From Cynocephalus volans (lineage: Eukaryota > Chordata > Mammalia > Dermoptera > Cynocephalidae), in the NCBI RefSeq assembly GCF_027409185.1, contig NC_084462.1, positions 44,216,679 through 44,280,678 of the forward strand: a stretch of DNA of 64,000 nt, read 5' to 3'. The position numbers and the translations under genes are program-made. The notes under the pieces are model-generated. The model searched no databases. It had not been told where the DNA came from and saw nothing but the letters and a program-made list of their open reading frames with translations. Shown piece after piece: positions 25,116 through 42,795 of this stretch (the first letter of the stretch is position 1; each line of letters opens with the position of its first letter).

Positions 25116-26139
25116 GCAAAATACTGTAATTTCTTTTTACTTCACTCTATATTAAATTTAGGTTGAAACTAACACTTCCAGGGAACTTGGTATTTTAGAA
25201 GAATATTCAATATGTTCCATTTTAAAATAATGCCAGATGTCCACATTAATTTAGATATGGGCTGATACAACGTATTATTTTATGAGAAGCAACACAAACT
25301 GAACTGAATATATTCGAAAACTTTAAAATAATATTATCAAGACCTTTTAGAGTATATAATATTAAAAAGTATTGATTTTACTTTCAGCAACAAGCTACTG
25401 TAGATTCAAGTATTTGGTTTTCAGTTACGAAAGGAAGTACTTTAAGGACTGTGATAGACACTGAAGTCAGAGCTTTTAATACAATCTCCATGGTAACATG
25501 GGAAGGAGCACAGTCTGGTGGACCAAATGAAAGCTGCAAACTCAAAATTCATACCCTCACATTAACCGACCACAGAAAGCCACATTCTATCTTGGCATTT
25601 CCTCTCTACTATAAACACAGGCACTCTGGCTTTGTTCAACAAAAGGGCATTGCCTGAGTCCTATGAACTTGATATACTAAATTAGTTGATTTTACTAAAT
25701 TAATACTATTATCGTTATGTTCTTAAATACAGATTATTCACATTAAACTTCTATGTTGTAGAAGGGAAATAAGTAGCAGTAAATTAAAAATGCAAGTACT
25801 GAATAAGTTCCCCAAATTTCATATAAAGATAACACAAAAATGACCTCATTTGAAGGATCTACCATATTTTCATAAATGAATTACCATGATAAAAAGGTTT
25901 ATTTTTTTAAAATAGGCATTTAGAATCTGATTGGCTACTAACTGAGCATCCTGACCATATTGTTTTGCTTACAATTTCATATTTTCAATAAGGAAATGTC
26001 TTCTATAGGAAATTGTACAATAACAATGCATAGGGATTTTAACTGCAGTTTAATGAATTAGTTAAGATTTCTTATGATGATATCTTGCTAATCTGTATAC
26101 CATTTGCACACAATGATAAGAAATTATGAAGTCCCCGAG
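25116..26139. other. Unannotated intron
   Basis: AT-rich, nothing recognised. Confidence 0.5.
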
Positions 26140-26390
26140 CTAGAAAAATAGATAATAGTAGCTAAAATTTACTTAGTATTTATTACATGTCAGGCACCAT
26201 CCTGGGCTCTTCCACAGATGATCTCATTTAATCCTCTCAATGACCTTATTTAGTAGACGTTATCATTATCCCCATTTTATTGATGAAAAGACTAAGCTCA
26301 GAGATGTTCAGTAATTTGCCCTAGGTCTCTCAGTGGAGGAATCAAATTCAAGGCTTTAGTACTTGACCACTATGTGCTACTGCTTCTCAA
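26140..26390 (-). repeat. MIR element
   Basis: Reverse MIR text: CAGGCACCATCCTGGGCTCT, then CATTTAATCCTCTCAATGAC and ATTATCCCCATTTTATTGATG. Confidence 0.85.
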
Positions 26391-26659
26391 AGATGTCTGT
26401 TTCATTTGTTAATTTTATTCATGTAAATAACACACTGGGAACCTGACTCAGTTCATTTTACTCTAATTTAAATGCAATTCCACCAGATTTGGTTATCTGA
26501 ACACCTAAGATTAGAGGTAGCAAATTAGAAAGGTTTGGAGCAGGGCTTCTCCAAGCAGGAAACATTAAAAATAAAGTTGAAACAGGAACAGACAGTACAA
26601 CAATATGGGATTACTCACAGCAAGAAAAAGACATACACAGTTTTGAGAGGGAGTGGGTG

Positions 26660-26880
26660 GAGATATGGAAAAGGTATCTGCCATTTGTGGAACACCTGTT
26701 ATGGGCCAGGTGTTTGCCTTTGTCGTCTGCTAATCCTCACAATGGTCCTGCCATGTAGGTTGTTCTGTTCCCATCTCAAGGCTCACAGAAGTTCAGCAGT
26801 GTGCCCAAGCTCTCACAGCACAAGAGCCAGGCTTACTGGGTGCCAGGTCCATGCTCTGAACACTGCACCACACTGCCTAT
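26660..26880 (-). repeat. MIR element
   Basis: Reverse MIR text: TATGGGCCAGGTGTTTGCC, CTAATCCTCACAATGGTC, and the GTGCCCAAGCTCTCACAGC block. Confidence 0.85.
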
Positions 26881-27155
26881 CCTGAATGGATTAAGAAATG
26901 AAGGAAGGAAACAAAATCTTGGAAAGGTTTCTATAAAAATGATTATAATAGAAACATTTTGTGGCATTGAAGAGGGGTAACAAGCCTCAGTTATCTGGAA
27001 AATTTGCTTGTCCCCCCACATTTGATGGAGAAGACATTATAGCACTTTAACTTTAAAAAATTCAAACGTAAAAAATCCTAAATTTAGAAAATCCACAAGT
27101 TAAGATTGTACAAATGGAGGATTTTTCATTTGATGTCCTGTCTTTAATAGTCTGG

Positions 27156-27330
27156 TTTTTTTTTTTTTTTTGAACTACCATTATTGGGGTTTTATTTAGT
27201 GAACATTCTTAGCAAATTCAAGGCATTGTGCCAAAAAATAATGAAGAGGGGCATGAGAATGCCATTTGGAAGGGTTAGAAATTCAGAACAGAAACACACA
27301 TACACACACACACACAGAATTCAGTCCACA
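27156..27330 (-). pseudogene. Possible short retrocopy 3' end
   Basis: Minus strand: AATAAA at 27196-27191, then 19 nt, then an A16 tract (27171-27156). That looks like a reverse-transcribed mRNA or LINE 3' end. The right limit is uncertain, near an (AC)n at about 27300-27316. It could in principle be an alternative LRRC28 poly(A) site, but a genomic A tract argues for insertion. Confidence 0.4.
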
Positions 27331-27710
27331 CTTTCAGTCAGCAACACCAGTTAAATAGAAGGGCTGGGCTAGTCCCATTAGCCAGCAAATTTTTTTCTTG
27401 CATCCCTTATTGCCTAAAGACTATTGTGAATAAGGGAATAGCAGGAAAACATTCCCACAAAGAATGAGCTACTCTAAATAACAGATACAATCAAACTACT
27501 CTGTATATGAGTAAAAAATTAACTGGTAAAGGCAAGTCTAGTTTTCTTGTGACGTTGAAAATGTGTATTCATTTCATTTGGCTGTATCTCAGGAAGCATA
27601 TTATGCCCCTTTAGAGCTGCTGACTTAACAATGCTTTTGTGCATGGCTTCCTCCTCCCCACATCGCACCCCTCCCAGGTTTAAACCCTGGTGCCCATTTA
27701 GGCATGATTA

Positions 27711-31229
<3,519 letters not shown>

Positions 31230-32690
31230 TAAATTTAAATTACAAAAATAATGCATGATCATTGTCATAAGCCAATCAATATAGAAAATGAAGAGAAAGT
31301 GAACAATTTTCCCTAACTTTTCCTCTTCAAACCCTTTTTCTACCTTCCCCAAAGTAACCTCTATTACCAGTTTGGTATTTATCATTCCACTCTTTTCTCT
31401 ATGCTTAGACAAAAAATAGAGAGAGATAGATCCTCTCCTCCCACCTTTTTTTTTTTTTTTTTAATCAGATGGGATCAACAATTCTGTAATATGCTTTTAT
31501 TCATGTAATCCTTCAGGACAATCAGGATAGATTTAGACAATCTTTTTAATAGCTACATAATACTACATAGTATGAATGAACCATAACTTACTAACCTATT
31601 CACTATGTTCAGCCCATTTTTTTTCAAAGTTATCCTCCTGCTACACAAACACCATCACAATAAATTTTACATACAATAATAGAAAATCTGTACATAGGAA
31701 TGTAAGATAAAATTCTCAAACTGGGATGGCTGGCCCTGAAGGCTGAAAATTTTAAATGCCTGAGAACTCTCCAAAAAGGCTGTATGAGAGTATCCATTTC
31801 CCCACCTCATCATCAAACTAGATGTTATCAATCATTTTAGCATTTTGCCAGTCTGGGTTAATTAAAATAGTCTTCTTGGTTACTAATGAGTTTTATCACC
31901 TTCTGATATGTTTACTGGCCATTTATATTTCCTCTTCTGTGAAATGTCTACTCACATCCTTTGCCTCAATTTGTAGGAACTTCCATATTGACAGTCATAA
32001 TCCTTTGTCATATGCACTAAAATATTTATTTTTGAAATATTTTTGTATTCTAACTTTGCATATGGTACCTTCTGTCATTCAGCAGTCATTTTTTTCTGAT
32101 GTGAAATCTATCCATTTATATCTTTCATGGCATTTAGATTTTCTGATTTTCTTAAGAGGTTTGCCCTAATTTGAAGACTGCATATATTATCCTATAGTTT
32201 CTTCTAATATGTTTATTGTATTATTTTTACATGTATATATTTTATTTATTTATTTTTTTGGTGTATGATATGAAACAGGACTCAACTTTTTTCTTCCAAA
32301 TAGACAAACAGTATTGGTAGCATTATTAACTAAAACTATCATTTACCTCTGAATTGAAATGCTCTCTTTACCATATTAAGCTCTCATATACCCTTGCATT
32401 AATTTCTGAAGTCTTTGATCTGTTCCAGTGATGTACTTGTTTAACCCTGTGCCAATTCTACATTGTCTTGATTATAATAACTTTATAGAAGAATCTATTA
32501 TCTGATAAGTCTGCCCTAACTATCCTGGTTCAATTTTTTTCTTGCAATTCTCAGTTCTTTATTATTCCATTTAAACTTTATAATCATTTTATCTAGATCT
32601 TCCAAAAACCTTCTTGGGATTTAGATTAGAGTTAACACCAATTTATATGCGAATCTGGGTAAGACAGGTAATTTGATTTTAATAAAAATT
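31230..32690 (-). mobile_element. Ancient L1 (L1ME-like) 3' part
   Basis: Text such as CTACATAATACTACATAGTA and TACTGGCCATTTATATTTCC, and a long T-rich ORF2-antisense region, run in minus orientation. An internal T18 run at about 31448 may be a separate tail. Confidence 0.7.
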
Positions 32691-33600
32691 TCACAACAGA
32701 CACTATGCCAAAGAAGATATATAGATGGCAAATAAGACATGAAAAGATGCTCATCCCCTAGTCACTGGGAAAATGCAATATAAAACCATAATGAAATACC
32801 ACTACACAGCAATTAGAATGGATAAAATGTGAAAGACTGATCATTCCAAGTGTTGACAAAGGTACATGAGAACTGAAAATCTTATATTGCCAGTGGGAAT
32901 GGAAAATTGTAGTTATTTTCAGAAAGTTTGGCAATTTCTTTAAAAAATTAAACTCATATCTACTGTATACTCCAGCCATTCCACCCTTATCCTATTTCCT
33001 TATCGTATTTCATCCAAGAAAATGAAAGTACAGCTCCACTAAAAGACTGTTCATAGCAGTTTTATTTGCAATAAAGCCCAAAACTAGCACCAACAGAAAT
33101 GCCTATTAACAAGTGAATGGAGACAATCTATGGTATATCCATACAATAGAACACTACCTAGCAATAAAAAGATATGAACTATTGATATGTGCTGCACAAT
33201 GGATAAATACTCAAGTCATTAGCTGAATGATAGAAGACAGATCAAAAACGAGTATATACTGTTTGATTCCACTCACGTAAAATTCTAGAAAATGAAAATT
33301 AATCTACAGTGACAGAACACAGATGAGTGGTTGCCTGGAAATGGGATGAGGCATAGAAGGGAAGGATTACCAAAGAGCACAAGGAAGCTCTGGGGGTGAT
33401 GGCTGTGTTTATCATCTTAATTGTAGTGATAGTTGTGGAGGTATATACATATGTCAAAACTTACCAAATTTTATACTTTTAAATATGAGGAGGTCTTCAA
33501 AAAGTTCATGGAAAGATTCCTATTATCTCTCAATTCTATTTTTCCACAACTTTTTGAAGGGTCTCATATGTACAATTAATTATACATCAGCAAAGTTCTT
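32691..33600 (+). mobile_element. Old L1 3' part, opposite orientation, split by a MITE
   Basis: AAATACCACTACACAGCAAT, GGATAAATACTCAAGTCATT and a terminal ACTTACCAAATTTTATACTT are the 3' half of an old L1. The MITE at 33486-33566 cuts the last few bases from TGTACAATTAATTATACATC. Confidence 0.8.
33486..33566. mobile_element. TA-flanked ~82-bp MITE, copy 3
   Basis: TGAGGAGGTCTTCAAAAAGT at the left and the inverse CTTTTTGAAGGGTCTCA at the right, with TA on both sides (33484-33485 and 33567-33568). Inserted in the 3' end of an old L1, so it is younger than that L1. Confidence 0.9.
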
Positions 33601-33853
33601 TCTGAAAAATACTAGAAAAAGCAAAGCAAATAGAAAAAGCAGGATACTGAAAAAGGTTAAGTGCTGAAACTGATGGAAAAAAAAAACAACAGAGTACAAA
33701 GATAAATAAAATAAAAAATTGGTTCTGTGAAATAAAAATACATACCTGGCATGTCCTGATTAAAGATATAAAATAGAAATTTAAAATATATAACATTAGG
33801 ACAAAAAGGAATAATACAACAGTTATGGAAGAGATTAAACAGTTATGAAAGAG
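33601..33853 (+). mobile_element. Old L1 ORF2 fragment
   Basis: Contains AAAAAATTGGTTCTGTGAAA, typical of L1 ORF2 DNA, and is broken in all frames. The SINE at 33854 inserted next to it. Confidence 0.55.
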
Positions 33854-34028
33854 GACCGGCCTGTGGCTCACTCGGTAGAGTGCGGTGCTGATAACACCAA
33901 GGCCCCGGGTTCAGATCCCATATAGGGATGGCCGGTTCGCTCACTGGCTGAGCGTGGTGCTGACAACACCAAGACAAGGGTTAAGATCCCCTTACCGGTC
34001 ATCTTTTTAAAAAAAAAAAAAAAAAAAA
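33854..34028 (+). mobile_element. Dimeric tRNA-Ile-like SINE (CYN-like)
   Basis: Two tRNA-like halves: GTGGCTCACTCGGTAGAGTG with GGGTTCAGATCC, then GGTTCGCTCACTGGCTGAGC with GGGTTAAGATCC. They are joined by CATATAGGGATGGCC and end in A22. Flanked by a 17-bp duplication (33837-33853 and 34029-34045). The best example of the family in the window. Confidence 0.92.
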
Positions 34029-34045
34029 AAACAGTTATGAAAGAG

Positions 34046-34849
34046 ATTCCACTTCTTGTGATGGCAAACCAGGTAATAGTAACCAACTGAGGACAATATA
34101 AAAAGCTGGATGAAATACCTGCTTTACTGCCTCAGAGAGCATTCTGGAAAAATTATGGAGCCAAGATCCAAGAAAGCAGAAACCCAAGGGATATTGAGTA
34201 GTATCTGGGGATGCTTCTTTCCTAAGATGTTTGGCAGTTACTGAAAAGACTGTTTAGAAGCTGAGAAGATTCTGACAGCTTAATGGAGCTTGAGAGACAA
34301 TATTGGTGTCCAGAGCCCATTAAGGAAGGTTGAAGAAAGATAAATTCCCCCCACAAAGGAGGATTTATCCCCGTTCAAGTAAGTAGGAATTGAAAGTAGA
34401 GGCCATCTGAAGGACTAAAGCCTAAGTTTGAATCATCTCAATTTGCAAAATTGGTTTAGTAATTGCCAGCAACTGCAAACTAACCTAGCAAACAGCCAGA
34501 AGGTTATTGTATCCGTCAAGACCCAGCCAGGAGACAGAAACCACATCAGTAATTTGAACAGGAAAAGTTGTAAGTGTAAACCAGTAAAAAAGGCTAAAAG
34601 GATATTGAAATAACAGCAGCAGAAAGCAGCTACTCCCTCTAGAATGTAAGGAATATGAAAAAGGAAGTTACTTAGAAACTTGAAAACTCCTGGGGAGCTC
34701 TTTGGGGTCCATAGTCTTATGCCTGGGAGATATGTTACAGAGCTGAGCATTTCAAATATCTGCATGTGGTTACCCAACAGGATGGGCACATTTAAGGTAA
34801 CAGTTATTTAGGAGAATGACAGTCATCTCTCAAATGGAATTTTGGCAAA
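34046..34849. other. Intron, old repeat remains
   Basis: Purine-rich text resembling an L1M 5' region, without a firm match. No exon. Confidence 0.4.
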
Positions 34850-35195
34850 TGTTTTACTTTTGTGTCTGTGTCAACTTAGCAATGCCAGCCACAGTGCACA
34901 GATATTTGCTCAAACAGCAGTCTAAATGTCACTGTGAAGGTTATTTTTTTAGATGCGATTAACACTTAAATCAGTAGACGTTGAGTAAAGCAGACTGCCC
35001 TCCAATCAGTTGAAGGCCTTAAGAGCAAATATTGAGGTCTTCCAAGGAAGGAAGAATTCTGTCTTCAGACTGCCTTTGGACTTACGCTAAAACATCAGCT
35101 CTTCTCTGGGTCTCCAACCTGCTTGCCTGCCCTGCAGATTTTGGATTTGCCAGCCCCCACAGTCATGTGACTGAACCCTGACTAATATGCATGGT
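34850..35195 (+). repeat. Ancient repeat, same family as 16445-16850
   Basis: Shares GCGATTAACACTTAAATCAG, GAGTAAAGCAGACTGCCCTC and AGTTGAAGGCCTTAAGAGC with the copy at 16445. Confidence 0.7.
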
Positions 35196-35864
35196 AAGAT
35201 AATATTATCCAAACTTTATAGTCATACTGTAGTATGAGAAACCTGAGCAAAAATCATAAAACAATTAAAATGCAGTGTGAAAAATCAAGTAAGTCCTTCA
35301 TGCATTTCTATTTCACATTGTTATTGCCTTTAAAAGCTTCTGCTTCTTAACCAAATTGTGGATGAACTCTACATGGACACTGCCCCCAAAATGTAACAGT
35401 ATAGAATAACAAATAAAAATTTAGAAAATAGAAAGCCAGATTTTTCCTACTGCTTTCCTTGTCTCCAATAATTGAAAAGACAGGTGTGTGACTAAACAAT
35501 TGAAGAGGCTCACATTAACAAGTAAGTGGATCCTCATTTTACATAAAGCCTAATTTCCCTTTAACAATTCTTTTAGCAGAATTCCTACTCTTCACCACTG
35601 GATATAAGAAGCTAATTAAATTAATTTTAGGATACATTTATTAAATGACTTCTGTGCTTAACCCTGGAGAATGTGCTGCAGCTATATAGAAATCAGGCTG
35701 CAAAGGAAGAATTCACACAAATTAGGAAGATTTCCACGATCCATGGCCAACTTCTCTTGAGCTGCATCAGAGACTAAATATCCACCCTGTGTCTGCTCTC
35801 AGGGAGCTAGTAGAAGGGCTCAAATGTACATATAGTCATGGCTGTTGACAAAAGAGAAGACGGA
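35196..35864. other. Unannotated intron
   Basis: Nothing recognised. Confidence 0.5.
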
Positions 35865-36105
35865 AGCAGTGTGCATAGTACAGTGGTTGAGTATGATGCA
35901 AATGATAAGATTACTGCCACCTCGCTTTGTGACCTCAGGCAATTTCTTTAATCTCTCTGAGCTTCAGTTTCTTCATTTCTAAAATGGGGATAATAACACA
36001 AGGGTTGCTAGGATGATATTGTGCAATGATGGAGATAAATCAATGAGCACAGTGCCTGGTACACAGCAAACGTTAAGCAATGTTTATTTACAGTCATGCT
36101 TTCTT
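35865..36105 (+). repeat. MIR element
   Basis: TGTGACCTCAGGCAATTTCT, CTGAGCTTCAGTTTCTTCAT, AAAATGGGGATAATAA and AGTGCCTGGTACACAGCAAA, all in MIR order. Confidence 0.9.
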
Positions 36106-37069
36106 TTTATTATTATCTATTGTTACAAACTAAGATTAGAGTGATGATGTTCCAGGAAAAGGGAACAATAAGAGCAGGGATTCAACTCTGTGAACACACA
36201 GGACACATGGAGTTACATAGTTCCCACTGGTCCTAGTGCTGGGTTCATGGAAGAGAATGCCAAGTGAGAGAGAAGGCTAGAAAGGTACCTGCCTTGAGAA
36301 GTGAATGTCATTCATCTAAAAAAGAAGTAATAATGAAGCAAATTATCAGTAAGGAGGGATGGAAGCCCCATGACATGCTTCAGTTCACAATGAAATGATT
36401 ATTAATTGGCAATTATTAAGCCTTGGTATCTTTGATCTATAACTCAATAATTATGATTTTAGATTAAAAGCCAAGGTGGTTACAAAAAAGATTTGTACAT
36501 TGAACCCTTAAGTGAATTATTAAAATGAGTTGAAATCCATTACAAATGTTAGTGCCTTTGGCTTAGTAATATAATTTATAACAATTATTAGCAATTTCCT
36601 TTCAACTCAATGCTTTCATAGCTGCCATTCAACATCTAGCCCCAAAGAAGCTAAATGAATAGTAACATCATCTTGCCACTGAGACTCTGCCACATACAAG
36701 TATATGCTCCAAAACATGTATGTAATTCAGCAAATTAATTCTTATGTATTTTCACACACACTATTCCACCTAACAATGTGTTAAAAGTAAAGATTTAATT
36801 TAAACTTCCTTATCAAAAGCATCCAAAAACTATCTGTTATCTTTCAGAAAGTATACTATGTCATCCAAATGCCCATTATTGTGGGAACTTCTACAGATTT
36901 ACCCTCCTCCTTTTCAGCAAAAAGTTTTTCTTCAGCTTAAAGTATGAGGAAAAGGAAAGGAGAGAAGTGGATTTGGAGAAGAAAAGAAACTATGACTCCC
37001 AGAAAGAATAAACATTAGCCTGGATAATTAGTATGACTGTCACCTTTGCAGAGGTATTTAAGACTAAGT
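36106..37069. other. Unannotated intron
   Basis: AT-rich; no exon or repeat recognised. Confidence 0.5.
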
Positions 37070-38130
37070 TTTGTTTTACCTGAGAATGTGATTTTATAAT
37101 TCTGAGTAGACTTTTTTCTTTAGCACTTTAAAAATGCTGTTCCATTGTTTTCGGGCCTTCAAAGTTTCTGATGAGAAGTTTAACAGTCTTGAATTATTCC
37201 TTTGTACATAATGTGTCATTTTTCTCTTGAAAATTTTTCTTTTTATCTTTGGACGTCAGCAGTTTTGCCTAGGCATGGTTTTCTTTGTATTTATACTGCT
37301 TAGGGTTCACTGAGCTTCCTGAAAATGTAAATTTGTGTTTTTCATCAAATTTGAATATTTTTTGGACATTATTTCTTCAGACATTTTTGTTGTTGCCTAC
37401 TCTCTCCCTATTCTCCTTCTAGGATGCCAATTATACATATATCAGGCTTTTTTGTATTGTCTGGAAGGTCCCTGATGCTTCATTCATTTACATTTTCAAT
37501 CTTTTTTCTATGTGCTCTTCAGATTGGATCATTTCTACTAATCTACCTCCAAGTTCACTGACTTTTCCTCTAGTATACCCATTCTGCCATTAAGCCCATA
37601 AAGCAAAAATTTTATTTCAGACATTATATTTTCAATTCCAGAATTTTCATTTGATTCTTTTTTTATAGTTTCTACTTTTCTGGTCTTTTCATTCATTAGA
37701 AACCTATTTTTCTTGACTCACTGAGAATAGTTACAATAGTTGCTTTAAAATCCTTGTCTTTCAGTTCAACATTTTGGGTCATCTTACATTGATCTCTGCT
37801 GATTCCCTTTCTCTTGAGGATAGGTCACATTTTCCTGATTCTTCATATGTCACGTAATTTTGGAATGTATCTTGGACATTGTGCAAGTTATATTATGGAG
37901 ACTCCGGATTCTGTTATATTCCTCTAATACTTAAATGGAGTATTAATATTTTTGTTATAGTAAACAGTTAACTTCATGGGAGCCAAACTGCAAAGTCTGT
38001 CTCTTGAGTGACATCTCAAAACCACACTTTAGTACTTTCACCTGCTGCCATGCCGTTTAGGGTCAGCCCTATGAAGGCATGGTTCAGGCACCCAACATTG
38101 GTTGTCTGTGGTATACAGGCAGCCCCACAC
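37070..38130 (-). mobile_element. Old L1, ORF1-region fragment
   Basis: Parallels 3060-4120 of the first L1: TTAGGGTTCACTGAGCTTCCT, ATTTTCAATTCCAGAATTTTC and CTTGGACATTGTGCAAG. Minus orientation, all frames broken. Confidence 0.75.
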
Positions 38131-39274
38131 AAAAATGAACTATTTTTAGTTCATTAGTTTAATTCATAACTCAGAATGCATTTCTTATACAAATAACTCT
38201 ATTACCATAGGTGGTTATATTAACAACCATCAGAAGGTCATTTAACCAATTTGCACACAAATCCAGCTATAATTGCTTATTTACATAAAAAAAAGTAGAG
38301 AGTGGCTTGGTTTTCTTTTTTTCATATGATAAAACAACTGGAAAAATAACCTTCACATAGAATCACTTTTACTGTTAAGTTCTCCTAAGAAAATAAATGT
38401 GCCAATTTCCACTCTCCAAAATTCTATCATGGGACTTCTCTTTCTGGGTACAATGTAGACCAACTGAAGACATTTACTTCTGCATTAACAATAAGAAAAT
38501 CCCAGGAAAATTAAAATCATACTATTCCATGAGGCTAGCATGGAAGAGCATGGATGCAATGAAGCTGTGATCGTCTCTCCACGTGGGCTCGCAGTGGTTG
38601 TCCCTTTCCATCAGTCACTCCCCATGAAATCTCCTCCTACCATAAATAGGTGTGATATATAATCAATAGAATATAACAAAATTAACCATATGTGGCTTTG
38701 AGACTAGGTCATAAAACACAGTTCCATGCTTTATAATTCCATCACTTTCTCTCTTAGGTGTTTATTATTTGACTTACAGTTATTTTTGTATATTGAGATA
38801 AATGTCTAAATTGTCTTCATCTTTCCCACAATTCCTAGCATGGTGCCAAATTGCTAGTTAAAGCTCAATAATGATTTGAAAAACAAACATATGATAAGAA
38901 GGAGCTAACTTTGTTCACATTTCCATGAATATCAAAGATAATTTTGTGAGACTTCAGAGATTTTTTGAAAGTGTGCAACCTTTGTTATTTGCTATTTTTA
39001 TTCCTGTTTATAAGTTTTATACCCCATTCTCTCTATTCTCTCTCTGAGCTGTGAATTATATACACATATGAGACCTTTTTTTATATTGCCCCACTGGTCT
39101 CTAAAACTGTGTTCATTTTGCTCTGTTGTTGCTCTAATCCTCTCAGACTTAATCTAAAAGAGTACTGCAGTTGTTTCAGAGATAGTGCTGTAGAGCAGAA
39201 ACTACTGTGTTCTTATATTCCAGGCATACATCTGGGCAGAAGCAACATATGATAGCAGGGGAGAGCCAAGTGGG
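38131..39274. other. Unannotated intron
   Basis: Nothing recognised. Confidence 0.5.
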
Positions 39275-39490
39275 CTGATCCTTCAGATCTCAGCTTAAAT
39301 ATCATCTCCCTAAAGAGAACTAGCACCAAGTTTGCTCAATTATTTACTGTTCATTTGGCTCCCTGGCTATTTTATAAGGTCCGTGAGGGCAGTTTCTGCA
39401 TAGTTTTGCTCATTGCTGTATAGTCATTATCTAGACAGTGACTGAACAGAGTTGTTGCTCAATAAATGCTCATTCAATGAACAACTGAAC
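39275..39490 (+). repeat. L2 3' end
   Basis: CAGATCTCAGCTTAAATATC, GTCCGTGAGGGCAGTTTCTG, CTCAATAAATGCTCATTCAA: the standard L2 end. Confidence 0.85.
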
Positions 39491-41939
39491 CAAGGTTCTT
39501 GTTCAGAATCAGGAAGCACACTTTCTAGGCCTCAAATACATTCATGCCTTTTATATTAGATTTTTCTCAGAATCTTGTTCTGCCCCTTCCCCTCCTTTTC
39601 TCTAGGCTAAGGCCACTCTGACTCGGAATGGGGGAGTCCCTTTTCACATATTCAACAGAATAAAGAGACAGAAAAAAGGAGACCCTTAATTCTGTTGTCA
39701 AGGCTTCAGCAGTTACCATCTATTAAGATTCTGAATACATTTTGCCATAGAAATATTGTGTAAGTAAGTATAATTTTTGAGGTGCAAAACAGTTTAAGTG
39801 ACCTTTTAATGAGCTGGCTTAGGAATATAATGACCGGAATTGTTCCTATAAAAAATGCATTATGAGTTTTGATTTAAACCAACAGACTAAGAATGCCTTT
39901 TGGATCACAGTCCATTTGTAAGTGGGACTGCTTATACCCCCAATACTACTAATATTAGAAAACTGGTTGTTTGATGTATGTGGGTTAGCAGCAAGAAGAT
40001 TCTGAACATAAAGTGGGCATTCAACATATACTTCCTGGTTCATTCATTCATTGGTCATTCTCATGACAAATAGCAAGTGAGCACCTAGGTGAGTGAAAGA
40101 GACATGGTCCCTGCCTTCATGGAGCTTTTGACAGTGTATGAATTATTACTGACAATTTCTGAAATTTATCTGTGGATTTTGTTCACTTATGATAGTTCTG
40201 TGCCTACCATCCTCCTCTTTTTATTGATAATGATAAGTGTTTAATTCTTAGTAATCAGTCTGATTCACACAGACTGATCAGTTGTGATTATATAGTTGAT
40301 ATTAGCAGTTCATATCATATGGCAAAAATTCAGCTGGTAACTTACAGAGATGAAGCTAAGATATATGTCAATAACAGTTACATATTGTAACATGCTCACT
40401 GTAAGGGCCTGGCATGGGCTGGGGATCAAGGGCTGGGGGCTGCTAGGAAGATAGTGTGGATGAGTAACAATGAGTGGAAGCCATGAACAAGCTTCTCCTA
40501 AATTGTATGATCAAAGTAATGCAATTATGGTCAAAATCAAACACATTTTTTATCATATGTCTTCAGCTGATGAATTGGGTAATTTTTTGGACTCATGTTC
40601 AGGTAAACATAATTTGTTCTTCAAAAGAAAATCTGGTTGATAGTATCCTATTAATAATAATTTTCTTTATTTCTTTATTATTACTAACAAGAAACTTTAA
40701 TTTAAAAAAATGTAGACTATTAGCTAATGATACGTCTATTTTTCCCTAACATTTATTATCTCAAAGATTTGAAGCTCTCATAAAATTCACTACCACTGCT
40801 ACCAGATACCAAGTCAAAGGTTAAAAAGTATATCTCTATGCAGCACAAATAGAACTTTCTGGCAGTTAATAATCTCCATATCTAAACATCAAAGTAGAAA
40901 GCTCTTTATCGTCAATAAAAACTATTCCTTAATCGTGGTAGAGACTTAGATCACATTTCAGTGCAGTCTCTAAAGGTTTTGGTGAGAGAAAAAGTGCCTT
41001 CAGCTTTGCAGCTTGCTTGTGTCATTCTATGTATCAAGGTGATTGGGGACATTTTACTCACCACTTGGAAGAATTAGGCTGCATTAAAGATCCTTTAAGA
41101 ACTCGTTAGGATTAACGACTGCATAGTATCATAGTCATGACATAATCAGTTGTAGAAAAATCACTAGGCTGAAAACTCTACCACACATTCTATTATCTCT
41201 GCTTCACAGAAGGTTCTGGAATACATCTCTCAGCTTGGATTTCATCAGCCTGTATAAGAAAGCCTAGGGCTTTCCTGAGATAACAACTGTACAACTTTTC
41301 CTAAGGGAAGGCCACTACTCCTAGGACTGCCCTCTCTAGAGCAAATGCAGCTCACTGTCCATCCCTGGAGCCATGCCAACGGGGAATGGCTGTCCTCTGC
41401 ATATAAGCTTATTGTCATCCCTCTTCTTGACAAAACTACATAGAGTATGAGCCAGGTTATGCAGGATGTTGGGAATTAGAAGGGGAGAGTCAAACACGGT
41501 GGATAGGTAGTTTCAAAGGTGTTCCTTTGGCTGCTTTAGTGGGGAAACTAAGGCCAGTCAAAAGTGGGTTCTGGTAGTCAAGTGGTCCTATCTTAACTCC
41601 AGACCACTTTGGAAACACTTTAAGGTGGTTCTGTCCCAGTGTTATGAAAGCAGCAGCTGAAACCATCTTTCTAGAAGCCTGACAGAGAAGCAGATTATTG
41701 CTGCTCTGAAAACAAAAGCCTGTCACTTCCCATTAACTGAAATATCCATTTTAGTGGCTAGAATCACAATTTGTATTGAAGAACTATTTCAAATGTTGAG
41801 TTCTAAACATTCCCAATTAGTAAAATCCTAGATACTAGGGCCGTTACTGTAGTAAAGTTGTCATTGCAATGGAGTTCAAAGAAAACCTTTTAAATTAATG
41901 CTGGTTCCTCCATTCCCTGTGACTGGAACCACTGAATTT
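39491..41939. other. Unannotated intron
   Basis: A weak L2-like trace near 40030-40140; otherwise nothing recognised and no exon. Confidence 0.5.
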
Positions 41940-42070
41940 ATAATAATACATGTGGCAATGTATACATATATCAAATCATCACATTGTACACATTAAATAT
42001 ATATAATTTAAAAAAATATATATATAATTTTATATGTTAATTACTACTCAGTAAAGCTGGGGAAAAAATA
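41940..42070 (+). mobile_element. Old L1 3' end
   Basis: ATATATCAAATCATCACATTG, then TACACATTAAATATATATAA and TACTCAGTAAAGCTGGGG: the usual L1M terminus. Confidence 0.75.
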
Positions 42071-42328
42071 AAGTTGTTTACTTCCATAGCAAAACAAAAA
42101 AGGTACATGTGGATTCATTTTTCTTCTGACTGAAAGACAATAAACAACTTACTGACTGAACACATTGCTTATGAATTAAACCCAACATGCAATACTCTAC
42201 ATTGCTTACCCAACATTCATCACTCTTAAGGATATTTGGCTTACTATTTTAAGGTCAAAGACAAAACTGAGCATAATTATCAAAAGTAGTCCACCTCTTT
42301 TTGAGTCCAAAATGTGAAGTCCGCCTTA

Positions 42329-42795
<467 letters not shown>

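Noticed and set aside
27156..27196. Alternative poly(A) site of LRRC28 in the last intron
   Set aside because: The A16 tract is in the genome directly after the AATAAA, which fits an inserted retrocopy better.
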